DNA of 13,565 nt from Pinguiococcus pyrenoidosus (taxonomy: Eukaryota; Sar; Pinguiophyceae; Pinguiochrysidales; Pinguiochrysidaceae): positions 1 to 13,565 of the forward strand of contig JAAMXY010000361.1 in NCBI GenBank assembly GCA_019677205.1. The letters are read 5' to 3'. A model generated the notes under the pieces. It was not told the origin of the DNA, searched no databases, and worked only from the letters and a program-made list of their open reading frames with translations. Positions 12,201 through 13,565 of the stretch are shown here, piece by piece. The translations under genes and the position numbers were made by a program. Every line of letters begins with the position of its first letter. The stretch's first letter is position 1.

Positions 12201-13565
12201 AAGGCTAATGCCGATGTGAAAACTGATGCGGATGTGAAAACGGTTGCGGATGCGGATGTGGATGCGGATACGGATGCGGATGCGGATGCGAATGCGGATG
12301 CGGATGCGGATGCGGATGCGGATGCGGATGCGGATGCGGATGTGGATGCGGATGCTGAGAAAGCGCCTGAAAGTGATACTACGGAAGTCGAAGAAGACTC
12401 TGGTCTGAAGTTGTCTTCGGAAGCATACAAGCGCCGCGGTGGTACCTTCTACGAATGCTTGACAAGCATGCTGGACGAGGTGCTCGTTCTTGGCCAAGGG
12501 CCAATCACACAGAGTGCAGCGTCTTGGCAAGACTTGTACAGCAGCACGGGTCTGGTGCGAAGAGATGGATGGCGGAAGGAACTCTACGAGAGCAGGACCT
12601 TGTCAGCCCTGGCCCTCTTCGTGTATCAGCTGGGAAGCGACCTGGAGGCGCTAGCTGGTGAAATGGAAGCCTTGTCCGAGCGCTTCGCGCAGCGCTACCC
12701 TCCCGGCGTGAAACGCAGCTCTGAACCGATCCCTGAGAGTGTTTGGCAGAAGCCCGTCTTCCTGAAGTCGATCCCGACGAAGAAGCTCGCGTTCTGCAGG
12801 TTGCGCGCAGGATCCTATGGGGCCGGCTGGAAGATAGGGCGCATCCACGAGGCATTTGACCTGACCACTCGCAAGATGTTCCAGCGGGAGAAGGTGGTGA
12901 TCTTCGTTCCCCTGCTTCGACCGAATCGCTACAAATGGGTGATCCCAATTGCGTCCCTGAGCCTTATCTCGAGGCACAGCGACGGCTCTCTCATTGTGCC
13001 AACGAACTCGGAGAGCGCAGCCATACGGCATGGATTGACGCTCTTCACCGTGTATGAGTCGGAGGCTTCATCGACGACCGCGACGAAGAAGGATTCCGTT
13101 TTTGGAGAGTTCGATGCGGCGCTTGCCGGATGGGGCGCACGTGAGGCGTCCGAGCTTCAGAGAGTGGAGCAACTTCAGCGCGACGTGCACCGGCTTGAAG
13201 GCATGCGTCAGAGGATGCTGGAAGAGGCGCGCAAGGAGAAGCAGAGGAAGGAGCAGGAACGTCGGCGAGCGCAGATGCTGGAAGCGAAGAGCGTGCCTGG
13301 CCCGACCGAAGCTGTAGCGACATTTCAGTTGCCCAGCTTCCTGCAGGCATCCCATGCCAATGATGAGAATCGAAGGCCGCGACGCGTGCGGAAGCCCTCG
13401 CAAGCGGTACTGATCGGGCTCGAAAGCGGAGAGCTGGACGCTTTCATGGGCAGCCACCGAGCACAAAGGGCAGCTCCCAGTGGAAAGGCCAAGACGAAGC
13501 CCTCGACGAAGCCGTCGACGAAGCCGTCGTTGAAGCCGCCGTCGAAGGCCCCGACAAAGGTCGCG
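9207..13565 (+). CDS. H15-DDT-WHIM chromatin protein (partial, 3' end off window)
   Basis: This is a large nuclear protein resembling the non-catalytic partners of ISWI-type remodellers (ACF1/BAZ, Itc1, plant RLT). Exon 1 is 9207-9370 (ATG in context CCATGG), with basic NLS-like blocks KKRR and PRKRAK. Exon 2 runs from 9454 to the edge, 1370 codons without a stop, so at least ~1425 aa. Domains, approximate residues: linker-histone-like H15 winged helix 60-135 ([10 protein letters not shown]...[10 protein letters not shown]); DDT 190-266 ([16 protein letters not shown]...FVLLRLLFG); WHIM1 380-400 ([19 protein letters not shown]); WHIM2 from 479 ([13 protein letters not shown]...VFVEV); an acidic (Ala-Asp)n tract 986-1021; a WSD/WHIM3-like helix near 1094 ([16 protein letters not shown]); an unrecognised module ~1145-1240; a charged coiled coil (~1285-1340); and a KPST-repeat tail. 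The intron 1 GTGAGT donor and TTAG acceptor do not keep frame as written (see findings), so the exon 1 link is tentative. Confidence 0.8.
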   Translation, partial: MAKKRRSSPAGRERRPSKRARSNPARAAKVTTVGHLAEPDVEPRKRAKSGGKSNGEFPVGCRCAARAMTPRGGLTPYLSNFLGNGGKSYLDMLRDAVWELSEGHLRTSMSVKAISRTLEDNFALDFTLKSTRNRVKQALDKLVKDKVLLKVKASYKLGPKGQKELRKHHIMTADADEKKSSRRSASPLPEAPKYTLDESKAKNLKPLPDPSQPFLIPSAVVGNFLMMLQFWHGFGRSVGAPACPSIKDLQDVLLQLGAGDAGNQAFSGFVSSGGKSGREALGKFIFVLLRLLFGRKTDGSTAEWAVPQEEMAHIASKGPDALMAHKFGMDADFDVEDYELGEEDALAPICGICGSYLNALTAPELLRRYLRAKIHYEAWCAGQGRSHSAYEVLEAAIDQLATTAPHLLPIDLLLPVLSTLCDEVLNREPVLQSIAKLIDQLEEARLEKRQRQKEEKELMVRLIDESETSAKSNTKRELTITRKAREAAARSETARARQLLRLRTSCLGMDRSDRRYWLFAGLKGVFVEVPPRSSSERGGRDGEWGVLSSLDSVDKLVRNLEKKGRREGPLLASITEYLDVIREDVASVPEDPAVMQVEEELPVINRRSSRVRDNERRKQEEQEEIAQAEALANPNPGLGKGYEDAVVRRKETGGGAYIPLGIPSAHISGDAWAHPLKCLGSELFQIMRVAQALSGRESHHFRTKCLRQVHLGNWSDLKYIALDLEAEIFGLLGESYDDFLPGGADKSQPRWTHLRTAPRLPQKESTADAPSWQSSARSLAAVLDLDPREVLKALDRTRGLVEQDPTIAADDERFAGSAESKSRKGWGKKRKGRKTMTSDKDVILKAIDCSKRCISSRAEGDHRSAIQIIFEVIDSYEATRARRKERAALMEALQAQKAALEAEMSLSAALSVTPKEHAVENGHAEPTGPEEASATTIEDAGVDADMEADLEADLEADVKAGAGIEADVKAGSDVKVNEEADAKADADVKADADIEADLKANADVKTDADVKTVADADVDADTDADADANADADADADADADADADVDADAEKAPESDTTEVEEDSGLKLSSEAYKRRGGTFYECLTSMLDEVLVLGQGPITQSAASWQDLYSSTGLVRRDGWRKELYESRTLSALALFVYQLGSDLEALAGEMEALSERFAQRYPPGVKRSSEPIPESVWQKPVFLKSIPTKKLAFCRLRAGSYGAGWKIGRIHEAFDLTTRKMFQREKVVIFVPLLRPNRYKWVIPIASLSLISRHSDGSLIVPTNSESAAIRHGLTLFTVYESEASSTTATKKDSVFGEFDAALAGWGAREASELQRVEQLQRDVHRLEGMRQRMLEEARKEKQRKEQERRRAQMLEAKSVPGPTEAVATFQLPSFLQASHANDENRRPRRVRKPSQAVLIGLESGELDAFMGSHRAQRAAPSGKAKTKPSTKPSTKPSLKPPSKAPTKVA
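9371..9453 (+). other. Probable intron 1 of the H15-DDT-WHIM gene
   Basis: The interval begins ATG|GTGAGT, a near-perfect donor, and ends CGAACTTCTTAG. It is 83 bp, like the other introns here. Exon 1 would leave two bases of a codon, but the H15 frame needs one, so the join is out of frame by one base in this sequence. Confidence 0.6.
12024..12245 (+). repeat. Degenerate acidic coding repeat
   Basis: The reading frame encodes loosely repeated (A)D-(V/L/I)-(K/E)-A units, for example [15 protein letters not shown] and [12 protein letters not shown]. At DNA level it is a decayed array of GATGTGAAAGCT / GAGGCGGATCTT-like words. It leads into the pure (GCGGAT)n run and probably has the same origin by slippage. 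Confidence 0.75.
12246..12353 (+). repeat. (GCGGAT)18 hexanucleotide repeat in coding sequence
   Basis: Eighteen in-frame hexamers encode (Ala-Asp)n. Most are GCGGAT; single-base variants occur (GTGGAT twice, ACGGAT once, GCGAAT once). The repeat produces false long frames on the opposite strand (Ser-Ala and Arg-Ile runs). Confidence 0.95.
13496..13565 (+). repeat. KPST-type tail repeat at the window edge
   Basis: Codons AAG-CCG-TCG-ACG recur, giving [12 protein letters not shown] and KPPS units before the window ends. The composition resembles lysine/proline-rich linker-histone tails. The array may continue beyond the window. Confidence 0.75.

Noticed and set aside
11489-12530. Minus-strand frames with long Ser-Ala and Arg-Ile repeats (313 and 215 codons)
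   Set aside because: They are products of the (GCGGAT)n repeat read on the other strand, inside a 1370-codon plus-strand frame with DDT/WHIM motifs.

Overview
The window is nuclear DNA from a photosynthetic eukaryote. Coding regions are GC-rich. Genes are interrupted by short spliceosomal introns (about 71-122 bp, GT-AG with one clear GC-AG). All three standard stop codons are used. The light-harvesting protein begins with a signal peptide ending in a C-A-A-F-A-P stretch, the ASAFAP-type signature of plastids surrounded by extra membranes. This points to an alga with a secondary red plastid (stramenopile, haptophyte, cryptophyte or alveolate). I cannot name the lineage from sequence alone. 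A PDE6D homologue fits a cell with a cilium or flagellum.

Layout, left to right. 1-782: no gene recognised. 783-2764 (-): sugar-porter-type MFS transporter, one intron, with a very long central loop. 2765-3367: divergent intergenic region with a degenerate CCCGAAA tract, a 16-bp direct repeat and a bulged hairpin. 3368-4127 (+): PDE6D/PrBP-delta-like prenyl-binding protein, three exons. 4128-4729: intergenic region and putative LHC promoter with repeated CAGCTGA and GGATACG words. 4730-5359 (+): chlorophyll a/c-type light-harvesting protein, single exon. 5360-5651: short convergent spacer with an inverted repeat, a polypurine tract and a 14-bp tandem duplication. 5652-8428 (-): MCM3 replicative helicase subunit, three exons, with the C-terminal winged helix apparently present twice. 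8429-9206: divergent spacer with an E2F-like site and an AT-rich palindromic island. 9207 to the right edge (+): a very long chromatin protein with a linker-histone-like H15 domain, DDT and WHIM motifs, a (Ala-Asp)n tract, a coiled coil and a Lys/Pro/Ser tail. It is cut by the window end.

The most notable content is the right half. MCM3 and the H15-DDT-WHIM protein are head to head across 778 bp and could be co-expressed in S phase (inference). Both have unusual architecture: MCM3 has a duplicated C-terminal winged helix, and the chromatin protein appears to pair a linker-histone fold with a remodeller-partner DDT/WHIM module. No rRNA, tRNA, CRISPR array or recognisable transposon was found.
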